DNA from: Fidelibacterota bacterium
GTDB lineage: Bacteria; Fidelibacterota; Marinisomatia; SCGC-AAA003-L08; D37C17
Direction: 5' to 3'
DNA: 64,000 bases
Assembly (NCBI GenBank): GCA_002717625.1
Contig: PBEF01000008.1
Coordinates: forward strand, 1-64,000
Within the stretch, counting starts at the first letter, position 1, and the number at the start of each line of letters is the position of its first letter. A program made the position numbers and the translations under genes. Below are positions 38,593-48,187 of the stretch, one piece after another. The notes under the pieces are model-generated. The model saw only the letters and a program-made list of their open reading frames with translations, searched no databases and was not told where the DNA came from.

Positions 38593-38611
38593 AAACATCT
38601 ATAGTTTAATT

Positions 38612-40018
38612 TTAATATTGTCTTTTTTTAGCTCCCATTTCAAGTGTTCCTTCAGCATCTTCATGATAATATTGTTTATCTATTCCAGAATAATTATCTT
38701 TAACAATTGTTGGTTTAACTTGAATGATTAAATCTGTTTTTTGTTGTTCTTCTGTTGTATGTGTGAAAATTTTCTTTCCTATCCATGGTATTCTCCAAAG
38801 AAGTGGAAATTTGCTTTCAATATCAATTGTATTGGTTGTTACTAAGCCTGCAATCACTATTTGCTCACCATCTCTAACTCTTATAGTTGTAGTTGACTTT
38901 CTTTTCTTAGTCCAAGGGTATCCTAAAGCTGTCCAATCTACAATAGAACTTACTTCTGGAGTTATTTCAGTTGTAATATATCCATCTGAATTCACTGTAG
39001 GTAAAATTTTCAATCGTATTCCTACAACTTCTTTTAATACTTGCATGTTACCACTTGCTCCACCACTTTGAGCTAAATAGGGAATTTCATCTACCATATC
39101 TATTCTAGCTTCATGTCCATTTAAAGTGACTACTTGTGAGTTTGTTAATATATCTGCTTTATTATCTTTTAATAGCATATCAAGGGTCACATCAAAAGCT
39201 GTTAATTGTCTTCCAAATGTATTAATAGTTGGATCTATGGTCCAAGGCATGCTCTCAGGAAGAATACCCAGCGCTGTTCCAAGCTGATCTAAAGATAATA
39301 CAGCATTTCCACTAGCATCAGTTTCTTCAACCATTTCATATCCAGGTAATAAAGTTTGAGTATTCCCATTAGATAAAAGGGCATTATGAGATTCAGCAAA
39401 AATAATGGATGTTCTAGCTAGTTTTTCCCAATCAACACCAAATTCTTGTTTGTTACTTAGAGAAACTTCAATTAATCTTGCTTCTAGCATAATTTGAATT
39501 GCAGGAACATCAATATCATTAACGATAGCTTCTATTTCATTAATCTTTTTAGGACTAGCACTAACAAGTAGATTATTACCTGTATTATCAATTGTGATTG
39601 ATTCAGTAATATTTTTTAATAGGGTAGCAACTTGGCTTGCATTTGCATATTCTAAATTAATAATATGTGGTTTTACACCAATATCTGAGTTTAATTTTGA
39701 TTTATTTGCAACTAGTATTGAATTTCCTATGATTTCATAACTTAAGCCAGATGCCCTTATAATTAAATTGATTGCTTGAGAAATTGGAACTTCATCTAGG
39801 TGAATTGTTAATTTCTCTTGAGTGTCAACATTAGGTCCTGTAACTATATTGTAGTCACTCTGTTTTGCAAGGATTGATAAAATAGTTGGAAGATGGGTGT
39901 CCTCAGCATGTATGGAAACAATAGGTTCATCTATAAGTGTATTTTCATCTTGTGCAATTAATATGCTTCCCGCAAATATAATAGTAAAAAATATAGTGTA
40001 TAGTTTTTTGTTATTCAT
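38612..40018 (-). CDS. pilQ: Type IV pilus secretin PilQ (short form)
   Basis: A 468-residue outer-membrane secretin. In order: a signal peptide (1-22), an STN/N0 domain (VSIHAEDTHLPTILSILAKQ), one N1-type domain (INLEYANASQVATLLKNITE, then LLVSASPKKINEIEAIVNDI), and the secretin core with IMLEARLIEVSLSNKQEFGVDW, the lip region VPYLAQSGG-like DEIPYLAQSGG, and IRVRDGEQIVIAGL then PLLWRIPWIGKKIF. It lacks the N-terminal AMIN domains of proteobacterial PilQ (usually over 600 residues). It lies 37 bp after the PilP-like gene. A GGAG precedes its ATG. Confidence 0.93.
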   Translation of the reverse strand: MNNKKLYTIFFTIIFAGSILIAQDENTLIDEPIVSIHAEDTHLPTILSILAKQSDYNIVTGPNVDTQEKLTIHLDEVPISQAINLIIRASGLSYEIIGNSILVANKSKLNSDIGVKPHIINLEYANASQVATLLKNITESITIDNTGNNLLVSASPKKINEIEAIVNDIDVPAIQIMLEARLIEVSLSNKQEFGVDWEKLARTSIIFAESHNALLSNGNTQTLLPGYEMVEETDASGNAVLSLDQLGTALGILPESMPWTIDPTINTFGRQLTAFDVTLDMLLKDNKADILTNSQVVTLNGHEARIDMVDEIPYLAQSGGASGNMQVLKEVVGIRLKILPTVNSDGYITTEITPEVSSIVDWTALGYPWTKKRKSTTTIRVRDGEQIVIAGLVTTNTIDIESKFPLLWRIPWIGKKIFTHTTEEQQKTDLIIQVKPTIVKDNYSGIDKQYYHEDAEGTLEMGAKKRQY

Positions 40019-40055
40019 CTAGTTTTTCTCCAATAAAATATATAATTATAGTTAA

Positions 40056-40529
40056 TTAATAAATTTCAAGGATAATATTTTCCTTATCCTTTTTTATATG
40101 TACCTTGTTTGATGATATGTCTGATACTATCCCTCCTCCAATCGAATCTCCTATAGCTACTACATATCTTTTTGAGCGGTAAGTACATATTGTTTCAAGA
40201 CTTCCATCTTTATCTGTTATTATTCCGCTACATTCAATACCTTTCACACCTCTTGCAGATATATCTCCATCTAATACAACTACTCTAGTTAAATCTAATG
40301 GATTCTCTTTCGGTTTAAACTTTAAATTCTGCCTTATATTTAAGTTCTCTTCTAAGCTGGAAACCATATTCTGTAATTCTTTATCTGTACCGACTTCTTC
40401 ATTAATAAACTTATCATAAGCTTTATCAATTTCTGTATGTTTATTAAATTGTCCCCATGTATTCCACAATAGTGCTGATATGCAACACAATACGATCATA
40501 TTCCATATAAATTTTTCTCTTAAATTCAT
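40056..40529 (-). CDS. PilP-like pilus alignment protein
   Basis: A 157-residue protein in the place of pilP. It has an N-terminal membrane helix (residues 8-26) instead of a lipobox. Its C-terminal half (about 75-157) looks like the homology region of PilP/GspC: VKGIECSGIITDKDGSLETI, YVVAIGDSIGGGIVSDISSN. PilP proteins link PilN-PilO to the secretin. The ATG overlaps the pilO stop by one base. The sequence is divergent, so the symbol is withheld. Confidence 0.7.
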   Translation of the reverse strand: MNLREKFIWNMIVLCCISALLWNTWGQFNKHTEIDKAYDKFINEEVGTDKELQNMVSSLEENLNIRQNLKFKPKENPLDLTRVVVLDGDISARGVKGIECSGIITDKDGSLETICTYRSKRYVVAIGDSIGGGIVSDISSNKVHIKKDKENIILEIY

Positions 40530-41128
40530 TATTTTTTTGCTTTTTTCTTATTTAGCGTTATAGTATTAATTGATAAATTTGTTATAATATCATTAACTTC
40601 AGAAATATCATCAACAGCTCCTCTAATTTTTTCTACACCATTTCGAATTTGAATTTCTTCAACAGAAATCAACCTATTATTTCCCTCAAGTGCTGTAATA
40701 AATTTCCCGAATTGCTCATAATCACATTTAATTTCCATAGAGTAGGGAATATAAGTAGTGACTCCTTTTTTATTTTTACTTCCGGGTTCAATCTGTAGTA
40801 ACTTAATATCTAGTTTTTCTAAAACATCAGTTAATTCTTTTAAAAATATCATATTAGCTTCTTTGTTTTTAGCATCATTATTATTTATTGCAAGATTACT
40901 TTCAAATAGTTGATATACACTGTTTAGTTTTTCAGATAGAATTTGTGCTGTTATGAATTTTTCATTTACAATTTTTTGTTCTTGCTCCAGTTCTTTAATT
41001 AATTCGTATTTTTCATCATATAGATATGAATATAGCATTGAATTTGCAAATACAAATAGTATTGCAAATAAAATAAGCACAGTATTTCTATTTAATAAGT
41101 CACTTAATCTAAAATTCTTAAAATTCAT
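40529..41128 (-). CDS. pilO: PilO-like inner-membrane alignment protein
   Basis: A 199-residue bitopic protein: one membrane helix (about 17-36), a coiled-coil stretch (KELEQEQKIVNEKFITAQIL), and a ferredoxin-like periplasmic domain with MEIKCDYEQFGKFITALEGN and NRLISVEEIQI, the PilO pattern. It partners PilN. Its start overlaps pilN by one base. Identity rests on shape, motif and order. Confidence 0.85.
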   Translation of the reverse strand: MNFKNFRLSDLLNRNTVLILFAILFVFANSMLYSYLYDEKYELIKELEQEQKIVNEKFITAQILSEKLNSVYQLFESNLAINNNDAKNKEANMIFLKELTDVLEKLDIKLLQIEPGSKNKKGVTTYIPYSMEIKCDYEQFGKFITALEGNNRLISVEEIQIRNGVEKIRGAVDDISEVNDIITNLSINTITLNKKKAKK

Positions 41129-41697
41129 TATTTTAACCTAGCTTGAATTGTAAATGATAGGACCTCATTACCTTTAGCATTGCTTTTTTCCATCGATTCA
41201 AACTTTATATCCTTAAAATCTTTATTGAATTCTTTATTTTCATTGATTCTTATCATGAAATCTTCTACTATATCAAAATCTTTTTGGGTTTTATCTACAC
41301 TTGATATTGCAGATATTTTTAATCTTTTATGATCATATTCAAAGCCTGTAATAGACATCCTATCTGGTGTGATTTCAGATAATGCGATTAATTTTGGAGC
41401 CCAGAACATACGTTTGCTCTCTAACTTATTTAAAGTTTTAATATCTGCTTTAGATAAATTAATCTTCCCTTCTTTTTTTAATTTTTCTGTATCGTTAATG
41501 ATTTGTTTAATAGTGTTTTTTCTATTCTCAATAATATGATCCATCCTATTATTTATAAATCCAAACCAACCAATATATCCTAAAAACAAAATGCATATTA
41601 AAATAAAAACAAACCATCTCTTTCTTTCTTCTTTTTGATGCTCAAGCTGAGCTTTGCTTATAGTTTGGTTTAGATTAATGCGAATTAATTTATTCAA
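41128..41697 (-). CDS. pilN: PilN-like inner-membrane alignment protein
   Basis: A 189-residue bitopic protein with a short cytoplasmic start RINLNQTISK, close to the INLLP motif by which PilN binds PilM, a membrane helix (about 27-48), coiled coil, and a periplasmic domain (WAPKLIALSEITPDRMSITG) typical of the PilN/GspL family. It overlaps pilM by 8 bp and pilO by 1 bp. Confidence 0.87.
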   Translation of the reverse strand: MNKLIRINLNQTISKAQLEHQKEERKRWFVFILICILFLGYIGWFGFINNRMDHIIENRKNTIKQIINDTEKLKKEGKINLSKADIKTLNKLESKRMFWAPKLIALSEITPDRMSITGFEYDHKRLKISAISSVDKTQKDFDIVEDFMIRINENKEFNKDFKDIKFESMEKSNAKGNEVLSFTIQARLK

Positions 41698-42784
41698 GGT
41701 CTAATCCTCTCAAAGCAAGGCCTAATGCTGTAGTATATTGATTAGGGTTTTTTATTTCTATGTCATTACTTATTTTTTGAAAAGGATTAAAAGTTGAAAC
41801 TTTTACATTAAGTGATGAAGAAATAAAATCATTGATTCCAGGAATTTCTGCAGATCCTCCAGTAACATAAAAATGATTAAAAAATGCCTGATTGTTATTT
41901 TTCATATAAAATCTTAATGTCCTTTTTATATCTTCGCATAGTTCACTATAACATGTCCTTTTTTCAACAGATATTCCAAAATTAGTTGTTTGATTTTCTG
42001 AACTTGGTTCTTTTGGATTGTCTTCATCATCATTGGAAGCATTATCTTCTGCAAAAACATTTACTCCTTTTTCACTTTTAAGATTTTCAGCAGTTTTATA
42101 ATCTACTCCTAATTCTCTTATGATTTCATTAGTAAAATAATTTCCAGATGTTTCAATATTCCTTGCAAATAGAGGAAAATTTTGCCCCCAAACTATTAAG
42201 GTCGTATTAGAATTTCCAATATTTAAAATAACATCAGCTCCTTCAGGAGTTAATCCATAATTATATTTATACATATTTGCAATAGCGATTGGATCTGTAT
42301 CAAAAGTGTCGGCTCTAAACCCAGCATTTTTTATCATTTTAGCATGGTCTTTGATTATATTTTTGGTTGTAGATACTAGAAGAAGATTGATTTTATCTAT
42401 TTCTGTTGTATTAGAACCAAGGTGGTGATAATCAATAATAGCATCTGTTCCATCTAGAGGAATATGTTTTTTTGCCTCTAATTCTAAAGATACTGATAAT
42501 TCTTCATCTGGCATATCGAGTGTACTGATTTGCCTAACATCTACAAGTGTGCCAGATATAGAAGATGTTATTTTACGTACTTTTCTTGGATTAATACCTA
42601 ATTTTTTAGATAGATCTTGCACAGATGCTTCTAATTGAGATCTAGATATTTTTTCTAAATCAAATTTATTAATATCTTCAAAAATATGAAGGTTACCGAT
42701 TTTTTTAACGGATACCTCATCTTTAGTTAAAGATAATTCAACTATCTTTGTGCTGTATTTTCCTATGTCTATTCCTGTACTCAT
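41690..42784 (-). CDS. pilM: Actin-like pilus assembly protein PilM
   Basis: A 364-residue cytoplasmic actin-like ATPase with STGIDIGKYSTKIVELSLTK (phosphate-1), LSVSLELEAKKHIPLD, DVILNIGNSNTTLIVWGQNF (phosphate-2) and FYVTGGSAEIPGINDFI (adenosine motif). It is close in size to the usual 350. An acidic insertion near residues 240-265 (NASNDDEDNPKEPSSENQ) is unusual. It heads the pilMNOPQ block. Confidence 0.93.
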   Translation of the reverse strand: MSTGIDIGKYSTKIVELSLTKDEVSVKKIGNLHIFEDINKFDLEKISRSQLEASVQDLSKKLGINPRKVRKITSSISGTLVDVRQISTLDMPDEELSVSLELEAKKHIPLDGTDAIIDYHHLGSNTTEIDKINLLLVSTTKNIIKDHAKMIKNAGFRADTFDTDPIAIANMYKYNYGLTPEGADVILNIGNSNTTLIVWGQNFPLFARNIETSGNYFTNEIIRELGVDYKTAENLKSEKGVNVFAEDNASNDDEDNPKEPSSENQTTNFGISVEKRTCYSELCEDIKRTLRFYMKNNNQAFFNHFYVTGGSAEIPGINDFISSSLNVKVSTFNPFQKISNDIEIKNPNQYTTALGLALRGLDLE

Positions 42785-42786
42785 TT

Positions 42787-45078
42787 TTAATAATAATCTA
42801 AAACTAGATAATCCTTTAGTTCGTCTTCTTCACTTTCATCTCCACATGAATTAGATTGAATATTTTCTGGGTATAATGGAGGGAATTTACACTTTAAATT
42901 GCAATCAAAATTATAATTTTTATCCATTCCTATATTATTTGTAGGATATGGTCCTGGATTGTTCCTTACAGTATACCCTCTAAATTTTTGCACAATTCCT
43001 CCCCATAAAAAGATTGTCCCTCTATCATCTATTGTAAGCCCATTTCCATGGATACCTCTGCCTTGGCCATCTCCAAATGGAGGGTTAGAATATGTGTAGT
43101 TTGCTGTGCTCATAGTATTTTGCCAATATTGAACAGCAAAAGATTCGTTAAATGCTATAATGTGAGCATGGATATGTATGTCATCTCCCCAGGTTCCATT
43201 TCTAGCACCATTTTCTCTAGTATTAGCAACATATACATTTGCTCCAGAGACAAGTCCTAAAATATTATCAGATCCTCCAGAACATCCATAAGCATCAACA
43301 GATTTTGGTTGTGCATTTAAAAGGCTTTTACTATCAATGCCCATGGGAGAATAATCAGCATTGACGATATCATCTGTTAACCATATATTATTCCATAAAG
43401 TATCTACCTTAGGAGCTCCCATTGCTGTTCCTTGCGCATGTCTATGGTATGCTGTGTGCTCATCTGTGACAATACTGTATCTTCCTTTATATGTTCCATG
43501 TACTCTTACAGGACCGCCCTTAACATAAATTGCTGTTGGTCTATTATAGTAGAATATTTTGTAGCCATTATCTTGATACTCAGGAAGAAGATGTGAGTTT
43601 GTTAATTGTGAAGTCCAGTTATTACCAGAAGCATGAATATCTGGAACATCATAATGATGAAAACCGTAAGTGCTTTGAACTATATCATCTAATGTACCAT
43701 AGAAATTACTACCTGCTGGATTTCCATTGGATATAGTTTGTGCAAAAAAAGTTTCACTTCCGCTACTAGTAATATTTTTAGCATGAAAATTTCTCATTGA
43801 TTGGATATATTTATCACATTGATATATAGGAATATTGCTAGGACAGCAATCATAATCATCATTTGATGCTCCACAATTTGCTGAGGGTGTATTCATTAAT
43901 CCTGTATTTGTATTTACACCTATATAAGGTTGTTCAAAACTTCCCATATTTGCATTTTCATTTAAGTACGGAGGCATTAAGAACCACCATTGTTTGACTT
44001 TAATGCCGCCACCATTATCTTCAAAAAACTCTATATCCGTCATAATAAGAGTATCTCTATGTGAGTAATTTGGTGTCCATCGCATTTTAGATGTAGCATC
44101 AAGTAAAATAAATTGGCTATTTGGACTATTACTTTGTAACGCTTCAATTGTTTCTTTCATTTCATAGTATCCATCAGGAGGCAAACATGTAGTCTTGGTA
44201 GTATCTAATCCTGGATCCCCTTTGAATACATCATCTTCATTGCTACAACCACTAGGTAAATCAGGATAGTTAACATTCCCATCTTCATCTTCAACTATAT
44301 AAACAGTGCTTAGAAATTCAGGGCATGGAGGAACGTAGTTGCTAACAACAAATGTACCATTTGTTTTAACCTCAACATCACAAACGGCCTCGTCGTTAGG
44401 CCATAAATCGTTAAATTTATCTGTTGATCCAAAATTTACTTCTCTTCTATTATTGTAGGAAGGAAAATTATTAAATACAAAGGGAGCTCCTCCTGCTTTT
44501 TCAGAATCTGTTAAATATAAAAAATCTGATAATGAAGATGATAGTGTAAGTTCAATTTTAGCTGTATCTCTAACAACTAAAGCATTCTCTTCTTTATTAA
44601 GTACTTTTTTGAAATTTCGCTCAATCCTCCCTAAGCCAGATGACGATTTTGATATATAAGCTCGCCCTTCAGACCATGCTATTGGATTGAGCTTACCACT
44701 TATTTCATTAAATTCTTTAGTTGGGTATGCTGTAAATTCACCCATGTATTCAGGGTCAGGGCTAGGAGAATTTTCTCTATCCAGTTCTTTACTTTTACCA
44801 TAAAGACCATTGACATCTAAAGCTTTCTTAACAGGCTTATCTTCAAATTCATTTCCTTGGAATTGGCCACTATATAGATAGCAATGTGAAGCATGTGCTA
44901 TCCCCGACTGAGCATTTAATTTTGCTTTATATTTTGCAATTTTATAATTGATTTTCCAGTCTCTTGAATAAACTTGTTGGTAATATGAATAAACAACAGC
45001 TGTTCCTGCCATAGAGAAAATCATAGCAATTGGTAAAGCCATTCCTGTAATAAGTTGTTTTTTAAAAGATTTATTCAT
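42787..45078 (-). CDS. Large PilX-like pilus-associated protein
   Basis: A 763-residue protein. Near the N-terminus a membrane helix (about 12-30) is followed by KAKLNAQSGIAHASHCYLYS, like the PilX start in which a Met/Ala-rich helix leads to A..AQSGI. No standard prepilin cleavage motif is seen. Residues 500-660 hold a pattern of short beta units (IYVKGGPVRVHGTYKGRYSI, then LTDDIVNADYSP, LGLVSGANVYVANT, DIHIHAHIIAFNESFAVQYW) resembling the DUF4900-type region of such proteins. Several Cys pairs occur. It lies between pilW-like and pilM with gaps of 2 bp, so it belongs to the minor-pilin set. Function is inferred from context. Confidence 0.65.
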   Translation of the reverse strand: MNKSFKKQLITGMALPIAMIFSMAGTAVVYSYYQQVYSRDWKINYKIAKYKAKLNAQSGIAHASHCYLYSGQFQGNEFEDKPVKKALDVNGLYGKSKELDRENSPSPDPEYMGEFTAYPTKEFNEISGKLNPIAWSEGRAYISKSSSGLGRIERNFKKVLNKEENALVVRDTAKIELTLSSSLSDFLYLTDSEKAGGAPFVFNNFPSYNNRREVNFGSTDKFNDLWPNDEAVCDVEVKTNGTFVVSNYVPPCPEFLSTVYIVEDEDGNVNYPDLPSGCSNEDDVFKGDPGLDTTKTTCLPPDGYYEMKETIEALQSNSPNSQFILLDATSKMRWTPNYSHRDTLIMTDIEFFEDNGGGIKVKQWWFLMPPYLNENANMGSFEQPYIGVNTNTGLMNTPSANCGASNDDYDCCPSNIPIYQCDKYIQSMRNFHAKNITSSGSETFFAQTISNGNPAGSNFYGTLDDIVQSTYGFHHYDVPDIHASGNNWTSQLTNSHLLPEYQDNGYKIFYYNRPTAIYVKGGPVRVHGTYKGRYSIVTDEHTAYHRHAQGTAMGAPKVDTLWNNIWLTDDIVNADYSPMGIDSKSLLNAQPKSVDAYGCSGGSDNILGLVSGANVYVANTRENGARNGTWGDDIHIHAHIIAFNESFAVQYWQNTMSTANYTYSNPPFGDGQGRGIHGNGLTIDDRGTIFLWGGIVQKFRGYTVRNNPGPYPTNNIGMDKNYNFDCNLKCKFPPLYPENIQSNSCGDESEEDELKDYLVLDYY

Positions 45079-45080
45079 GG

Positions 45081-45884
45081 TTAAATATTAGTATTTTTAC
45101 CTGCTCCACGTACTCTTTGTCTTACAAAACATGAAGGGCAATAAGCTCTTTTTTTATAAGTTCTGTAAGTATAAAATTCATCTGAAATACTATTTTCATC
45201 AATTTTATTTTGAATTTGAATTGTAATTTCAATATCATATGTACACTCTTCTAAAGGATTTCTTATTCTATCATCTACTATATTATGAAAAAAAGTAGTT
45301 TCAGTATTTCCTGGATCCATTTGCTTAATTTTAAAGTCATGTACAACATACTGTGTATTTAGATTTTGGTCTCCATCTTGAAATTTTTTACCTGGATTAA
45401 AGGATCCTTGTGCTGCTAATGCATTCCACTCTCTGTTACTTGCTTCATAATGTCCTTTGCTATTTTTTTTATGATTTCGCAGCATGTATTTATTATATAG
45501 CTCACCTGTAATATCAGTATTATTCTCTCTTATTACAACACCGCCCTTATCATTCATTTCAACAGTGATTTTTCTTTGTTTTAATGCTCTTTCATCTCTC
45601 CCTTGATTAATATATTTATCATTAAATTTCCATATTGTATATTTAGGAGGATTGACACCCGATCTTGTTATAGTTGAGTCGCTTCTTGAAACAATGGAGG
45701 CAATAAAGTCGGCAGCATCATGACAATAAACATCTATTGAGGCTTCCATTGTATCATTGAAATAGCGGGTTTGAGCTGCATTAAAGACAGAAATCATTGC
45801 CCCTGTTCCAATAGCTGATATGATAATGGTAATTACCATTTCAATAAATGTAAACCCTTTAATATAATATCTATTGCTTTGCAT
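45081..45884 (-). CDS. PilW-like minor pilin
   Basis: A 267-residue prepilin-like protein. The 10-residue leader MQSNRYYIKG is followed by FTFIEMVITIIISAIGTGAM, a class III/type IVa cleavage and hydrophobic helix pattern with Glu at mature position 5. A C-terminal CPSC motif is near the end. It overlaps the pilV-like gene by one base. Minor pilins of this kind prime pilus assembly. Confidence 0.85.
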   Translation of the reverse strand: MQSNRYYIKGFTFIEMVITIIISAIGTGAMISVFNAAQTRYFNDTMEASIDVYCHDAADFIASIVSRSDSTITRSGVNPPKYTIWKFNDKYINQGRDERALKQRKITVEMNDKGGVVIRENNTDITGELYNKYMLRNHKKNSKGHYEASNREWNALAAQGSFNPGKKFQDGDQNLNTQYVVHDFKIKQMDPGNTETTFFHNIVDDRIRNPLEECTYDIEITIQIQNKIDENSISDEFYTYRTYKKRAYCPSCFVRQRVRGAGKNTNI

Positions 45885-46399
45885 TAGTTCAATATAACTG
45901 CCTGATTAACCTCAAAGGCTAAATTCTTTCTATTCCTATAAGTAAATTCATCATCTTTTTTATCAAAAATATCATCCCATTCAATCCATGTTTTTATATT
46001 ATAATATTCTTTTTTCTCCCCTAATATTTGATCACATTCGCTTGAGTTCCTAACTACTTGAATATCATGAAAAAGATAGCCGTGTGCTACTGCCTCTTTA
46101 TTGCCCCCAAATGACATCTCCCTTTCATTTGATGCATCATATAAAACAATTTTATGGCCATTTTCTCCTCTTGGTTGCTTACCTGGAAAAGGAGTTTCTC
46201 CATATGCAACCATCATTCTGTAATCTTCCGTATATTGTATTAACGCTTCTACAGCTTTATCCTTTAATTGTTGTGATTTGTAAGTTCTGATTGATTTTTG
46301 AATACCAAAAGCAACAGCTGATGATGCAGCAAGAGTAAGGGTTATTGCTAAAATTCCTTCAACATAAGTAAAACCTCTTTGAAATTTGCTGAAAAACAT
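45884..46399 (-). CDS. PilV-like minor pilin
   Basis: A 171-residue prepilin with leader MFFSKFQRG followed by FTYVEGILAITLTLAASSAV, with Glu5 in the mature helix. The ATG at 46399 has AAGGAG at 46412-46417, 12 bases upstream. An upstream in-frame TTG at 46423 would put the ribosome binding site inside the gene and lengthen the leader. pilT ends 4 bp upstream. Confidence 0.85.
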   Translation of the reverse strand: MFFSKFQRGFTYVEGILAITLTLAASSAVAFGIQKSIRTYKSQQLKDKAVEALIQYTEDYRMMVAYGETPFPGKQPRGENGHKIVLYDASNEREMSFGGNKEAVAHGYLFHDIQVVRNSSECDQILGEKKEYYNIKTWIEWDDIFDKKDDEFTYRNRKNLAFEVNQAVILN

Positions 46400-46403
46400 T
46401 CTA

Positions 46404-47465
46404 TTAAAATACTCCTTTTTCAAATACTTCTGGGTTTTCAGCTATTTTTGCAGCTTCATTTCTATCAATTAAGCCTTGATGTAGAAGCCTTTGTAAATCT
46501 TGATCTAAAGTTTGCATACCATCTTGGCTTCCACCTTGAATTAATGATGGGATTTGATAAATCTTATCTTCCCTTACAAGGTTCCTTACAGCTGAATTTG
46601 CAATCATTATTTCACATGCAGCAACCCTTCCATTTTTATTTTTATTTTGGATTAGTTTCTGAGCTATTACAGCTAGTAAGCTTTCAGATAGCATCGAACG
46701 AATATGCTCTTTTTGTCCTGCAGGGAAAACATCTATTATACGGTCTATAGTTTTAACAGCGCTTGATGTATGCAGGGTTGATAGAACAAGGTGGCCTGTT
46801 TCTGCCGCTGTTAATGCCAACTGTATTGTTTCTAAATCACGCATTTCTCCAACAAGAATCACATCAGGGTCTTCTCTTAATGCAGATCTGATTGCATTTG
46901 CAAAGGAATGAGTTGACTGTCCTAATTCTCTTTGATTAATCATTGAATTTTTTGATGAATGAAAATATTCAACAGGATCTTCTATGGTAATGATATGCTT
47001 AGGTCTATTCTCATTGATGTGGTCAATCATCGCTGCGAGCGTTGTTGATTTTCCACTTCCAGTAGGCCCTGTTAGAAGAACAAGTCCTTTTTCCTTTAAA
47101 GCAAGCTGATTCATTATAGGAGGAATCCCTAATTCATCACATGATTTGATTTCATTTGGAATTGCTCTGAATACTGCAGACAAGCCGTTTATTTGGTTGA
47201 AAAAATTGACTCTGAAACGCCCTTTACCATCTAAAGCTACAGAAAAATCAATTTCAAGCCTTTCGTCAAATATATTTTTTTGATTTGCATTTAGAATTTC
47301 ATTTTTTATGGATTTCATAGTATCCAATTGAAGAATTGGTAATTGAAGTTTTTTCATCTCACCATGAATTCTCACCATTGGGATAGACCCAACGCTAAGA
47401 TGTAGGTCTGAAGCACCTACATCTAAGGCGTAGGAAAGCATCTCGTTTATAGTAGCGCTATTCAT
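46404..47465 (-). CDS. pilT: Pilus retraction ATPase PilT
   Basis: A 353-residue hexameric ATPase that depolymerises the pilus. It has the PilT N-terminal GASDLHLSVGSIPMVRIHGE, Walker A GPTGSGKSTT from residue 133, AIRSALREDPDVILVGEMRD, the His box GHLVLSTLHTSSAVKT, and the PilT-specific near-C-terminal QGLIDRNEAAKIAENPE. Its presence means a retractable pilus rather than a plain type II secretion system. It lies 36 bp after pilA. Confidence 0.96.
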   Translation of the reverse strand: MNSATINEMLSYALDVGASDLHLSVGSIPMVRIHGEMKKLQLPILQLDTMKSIKNEILNANQKNIFDERLEIDFSVALDGKGRFRVNFFNQINGLSAVFRAIPNEIKSCDELGIPPIMNQLALKEKGLVLLTGPTGSGKSTTLAAMIDHINENRPKHIITIEDPVEYFHSSKNSMINQRELGQSTHSFANAIRSALREDPDVILVGEMRDLETIQLALTAAETGHLVLSTLHTSSAVKTIDRIIDVFPAGQKEHIRSMLSESLLAVIAQKLIQNKNKNGRVAACEIMIANSAVRNLVREDKIYQIPSLIQGGSQDGMQTLDQDLQRLLHQGLIDRNEAAKIAENPEVFEKGVF

Positions 47466-47501
47466 TGTTAATTTATATACCGTTAAATACTGTTTATAAA
47501 A

Positions 47502-47942
47502 TTAGCACTCAGGCTCATCTTTTGTACCATATCCAGTGAATCTTCCTGTAACTGCGTCAAAACAAACAGTTTCTCCTTCACCGCCTGGCATGCCTTCTAA
47601 GCTTTCAGCCTTCATAAAGCCTTCTACCTCTCCATCAGTATTAACTTCAAGTTTCCAGGTTATATCCCATTTTTCTTTAGTTGATGAAGAAACATTAGCT
47701 GCGCCCTCTTCTTCCATCATATCTAAGTCTGTTGGAAAATCTGCATGAGTTGTTTTCCATATTTTACATTCTTCATATAATGTTTTGATTTGCGTATGAG
47801 CATCTGAAGCATATGCTTTTTCAACATAGTTGAAATATGTAGGGATTGCAATCGCTGCCAATATTCCAACAATTACAACAACAATTAGAATTTCAACTAG
47901 CGTAAATCCCTCTTGAACTTTTCTTTTAAATGTATGTAACAT
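47502..47942 (-). CDS. pilA: Major type IV pilin
   Basis: A 146-residue prepilin: 12-residue leader MLHTFKRKVQEG, then FTLVEILIVVVIVGILAAIA with Glu5, followed by PTYFNYVEKAYASDAHTQIK and a globular head with a Cys pair (Cys near 134 and the last residue). An AAGGAGA site (47951-47957, minus strand) is 8 bases before the ATG. It is the first gene of the 22-kb operon and diverges from the gene at 48188. Its abundance context suggests it is the major subunit. Confidence 0.93.
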   Translation of the reverse strand: MLHTFKRKVQEGFTLVEILIVVVIVGILAAIAIPTYFNYVEKAYASDAHTQIKTLYEECKIWKTTHADFPTDLDMMEEEGAANVSSSTKEKWDITWKLEVNTDGEVEGFMKAESLEGMPGGEGETVCFDAVTGRFTGYGTKDEPEC

Positions 47943-48187
47943 TATGTACTTCTCCTTATTTTTGAAATAGAAAGTTGTCTGCTAATTTAATATAATTTCT
48001 ATAATTTGCACTATAACTTTTAGAACTAAATGTAACAGGTTGTAAATTGTATAAGTAACACTATTATTATTTGCTAAAATAGTATGTTGATAAAAATATT
48101 TTTTGCTGTATTATTTACTGGATTTCTAAATGATATACCTGTTGTTTAGTAATTTGGTAAAGGATTATTAGGGGGGATGTAATTATA
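47943..48187. promoter_or_regulatory. Divergent control region between pilA and the C25 peptidase gene
   Basis: A 245-bp AT-rich gap with no open frame of note. On the + strand TTGATA at 48087-48092 and TATTAT at 48109-48114, spaced by 16 bases, form a plausible sigma-70-type promoter for the gene at 48188, which has an AGGGGGG site at 48170-48176. For pilA only the ribosome binding site is clear; I could not pick a promoter with confidence. Confidence 0.45.

Noticed and set aside
38581-38598. Start of the giant repeat protein at the ATG 38598
   Set aside because: The AGGAG at 38588-38592 would lie inside the gene; the ATG at 38580 has ideal spacing and leaves a normal signal peptide.
46400-46423. 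Start of the PilV-like pilin at TTG 46423
   Set aside because: The ribosome binding site falls inside this extension, and the ATG at 46399 gives a normal 9-residue prepilin leader.
26888-47942. Type II secretion system instead of a pilus
   Set aside because: pilM, a PilT retraction ATPase and a short PilA-type major pilin point to a type IV pilus.
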